Shown: piece by piece, positions 63,083 through 64,000 of the stretch
Layout: every line of letters starts with the position of its first letter
Numbering within the stretch: position 1 is the stretch's first letter
DNA from: DATCHW01 sp963806045
GTDB lineage: Bacteria > Bacteroidota > Ignavibacteria > Tepidaquicellales > Tepidaquicellaceae
Direction of reading: 5' to 3'
Assembly: GCA_963806045.1 (NCBI GenBank)
Contig: CAWDWP010000004.1
Coordinates: 248,001-312,000 of the forward strand
Length of the DNA stretch: 64,000 nt
Program-made: the position numbers and the translations under genes
Notes under the pieces: model-generated
Told to the model about the DNA's origin: nothing
Databases searched by the model: none
Seen by the model: the letters and a program-made list of their open reading frames with translations, nothing else

Positions 63083-63171
63083 CGGAAGGGGAGAGATTCG
63101 AACTCTCGGTACAGTTTGACCCGTACGACGGTTTAGCAAACCGTTGGTTTCAGCCACTCACCCACCCTTCC
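63083..63171 (-). tRNA. tRNA-Ser (anticodon GCU)
   Basis: On the minus strand the acceptor GGAAGGG pairs with CCCTTCC, with discriminator G as expected for serine. The anticodon stem-loop CGGTTTGCTAAACCG gives anticodon GCT, and a long variable arm follows (class II). It reads AGC/AGU. The T-arm GAGAGTTCGAATCTCTC is intact. Confidence 0.96.
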
Positions 63172-63239
63172 GGGGATTAACTGAATAAAATAAAAATTAA
63201 TCAAATTTTAATTTACAAACAACTTAATTTGTTCAATTC

Positions 63240-64000
63240 CTATTTCAGGGAAATTATATCGTTATATAATACAAATAGCATAAAAGCTATCAATATAGCA
63301 AATCCAACTTTTTGAAGTATTTCCTGTACTTTAAATGGTACGGGTCTTTGAAAGACTCCTTCAATAATTAACAGAACAAAATGTCCTCCATCCAAAGCAG
63401 GAAATGGCAATATATTTATCACCGCAAGAGACATTGAAAGGAGCGCAACGAAACCAATGAATGTGAAGAAACCACCTTCGGCAGATTGTGCTGAGGCTTG
63501 AGCTATCTTAATTGGACCTCCGATAGCTTTCTTAAAAGGAATATCACCTTTAATTATTTTTGAAATGGATTTGAAGAAAATTTCAATTCCATAATAATAT
63601 AAATCTGAAGCAGCTTTCGGAATAGCCGTGATTATATTGTAATTTATTTCTTTTACAGGTCCTTCATATTTGCTTGAAATTCCTATTCCAATTGTTGAAT
63701 CACCTAATGGCTTGATTTTCGAATTCAGTATCTGACCGTTTCTCGACCAGATAATTTCTGTTTCTTTATTAACGTATTCTTTAATTAAGTCAATTAATTG
63801 TTGAGTATTAACGATTTTTTCACCCGCAAAATTTGTGATGATATCACCTTTTTGAATTCCTGCTGATTCCGCAGGTTTTTCTTTGGTGACTTCCGTTATT
63901 ACAGGGGTTATTGAAGAAGTGGAAAGACCGAGATCTCTATCACCCGATATACTTAATTTTTCTTTTGGGATGTAAATTGATACTTCCTGGTTATTTCTTA
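63240..64000 (-). CDS. rseP: RIP metalloprotease RseP, C-terminal part (runs off window)
   Basis: The frame is open from the right edge to the stop at 63240 (253 codons); the N-terminal HExxH site lies beyond the window. Visible are a PDZ domain (EVTKEKPAESAGIQKGDIITNF), GGPIKIAQASAQSA, a membrane helix, and the second catalytic motif NILPFPALDGGH with its Asp, followed by the final helix. Site-2 proteases cut membrane-bound anti-sigma factors or signal peptides. The first in-window ATG (63434) is internal and not the start. Confidence 0.93.
   Translation of the reverse strand, partial: RNNQEVSIYIPKEKLSISGDRDLGLSTSSITPVITEVTKEKPAESAGIQKGDIITNFAGEKIVNTQQLIDLIKEYVNKETEIIWSRNGQILNSKIKPLGDSTIGIGISSKYEGPVKEINYNIITAIPKAASDLYYYGIEIFFKSISKIIKGDIPFKKAIGGPIKIAQASAQSAEGGFFTFIGFVALLSMSLAVINILPFPALDGGHFVLLIIEGVFQRPVPFKVQEILQKVGFAILIAFMLFVLYNDIISLK

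Noticed and set aside
63240..63434. A separate 64-residue membrane protein
   Set aside because: The frame stays open to the right edge and reads as RseP with PDZ domain; the ATG at 63434 is an internal methionine.
1..64000. CRISPR array, prophage or insertion sequence
   Set aside because: No regularly spaced direct repeats, cas genes, transposase, integrase or phage structural genes are seen on either strand. The only tandem repeats are protein-coding (propeller, KEST) or the short low-complexity stretch at 1796.

Overview
The window is a strongly A+T-rich, gene-dense bacterial chromosome segment with three tRNA genes and no phage, insertion sequence, integrase or CRISPR array that I can see. 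A secreted Asp-box repeat protein ends in a type IX secretion sorting domain (LYQNYPNPFN type). With it occur Bacteroidota-style families (DUF4783, BatA-type VWA protein, Big_5 lipoprotein, DUF2795, a DUF6588-like protein), Omp85 and TamB outer-membrane assembly proteins and heptose (LPS) synthesis genes. Together these point to a Gram-negative member of the Bacteroidota/Chlorobi group, most likely Ignavibacteria. This is inference from gene content; no marker phylogeny could be run.

Left part (1-12 kb): an edge-truncated secreted protein, DNA polymerase IV, a peptide-type ABC substrate-binding lipoprotein, a fused E1 alpha/beta 2-oxoacid dehydrogenase, tRNA(CAU) with a clear promoter and terminator, a DUF4783 protein, a very large NtrY-like sensor kinase and an Ig-like lipoprotein. 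12-17 kb (minus): a run hpf, hprK, DUF2795, Omp85 protein, holB. 17-23 kb (plus): two small membrane proteins, a PHP-domain protein, purF, an M24 aminopeptidase and a ChaN-like protein. 23-31 kb (minus): hldE-type kinase and nucleotidyltransferase, TamB, RNase R, an envelope-biogenesis operon. 31-37 kb (plus): a GlcD-like oxidase, a thioesterase, nadC, a lipoprotein, a flippase and lexA. 37-45.7 kb (minus): thiN, Na+/solute symporter, patatin-Omp85 protein, SpoIIE-type phosphatase, purB. Then come a BatA/VWA protein, a sugar nucleotidyltransferase, alaS and the type IX cargo protein.

Right part (54-64 kb, minus): an MCC-beta-like carboxyltransferase, clpX directly behind tRNA-Leu, and a four-component biotin cassette (5S-like carboxyltransferase, MmdA, OadG-like subunit, biotin carrier). 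No OadB sodium pump is visible, so the cassette fits a methylmalonyl-CoA:pyruvate transcarboxylase best. Upstream of it lie a 388-base non-coding stretch, a frame-broken HD-domain gene, tRNA-Ser and an edge-truncated RseP.

The most interesting places: (i) the 388-base stretch, which holds a sigma-54-type promoter with GG-N10-GC spacing, an upstream 19-bp dyad, and a short candidate transcript bounded by two hairpins with an exposed anti-Shine-Dalgarno stretch; (ii) the 5S-like gene, split by one extra base exactly after its conserved PIDP motif; (iii) the HD gene, split by one extra base exactly at its His-Asp motif; (iv) purF and RNase R, whose essential N-terminal parts are encoded upstream of any canonical start codon. 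Items ii-iv may partly reflect base-level assembly errors and should be checked against reads first.
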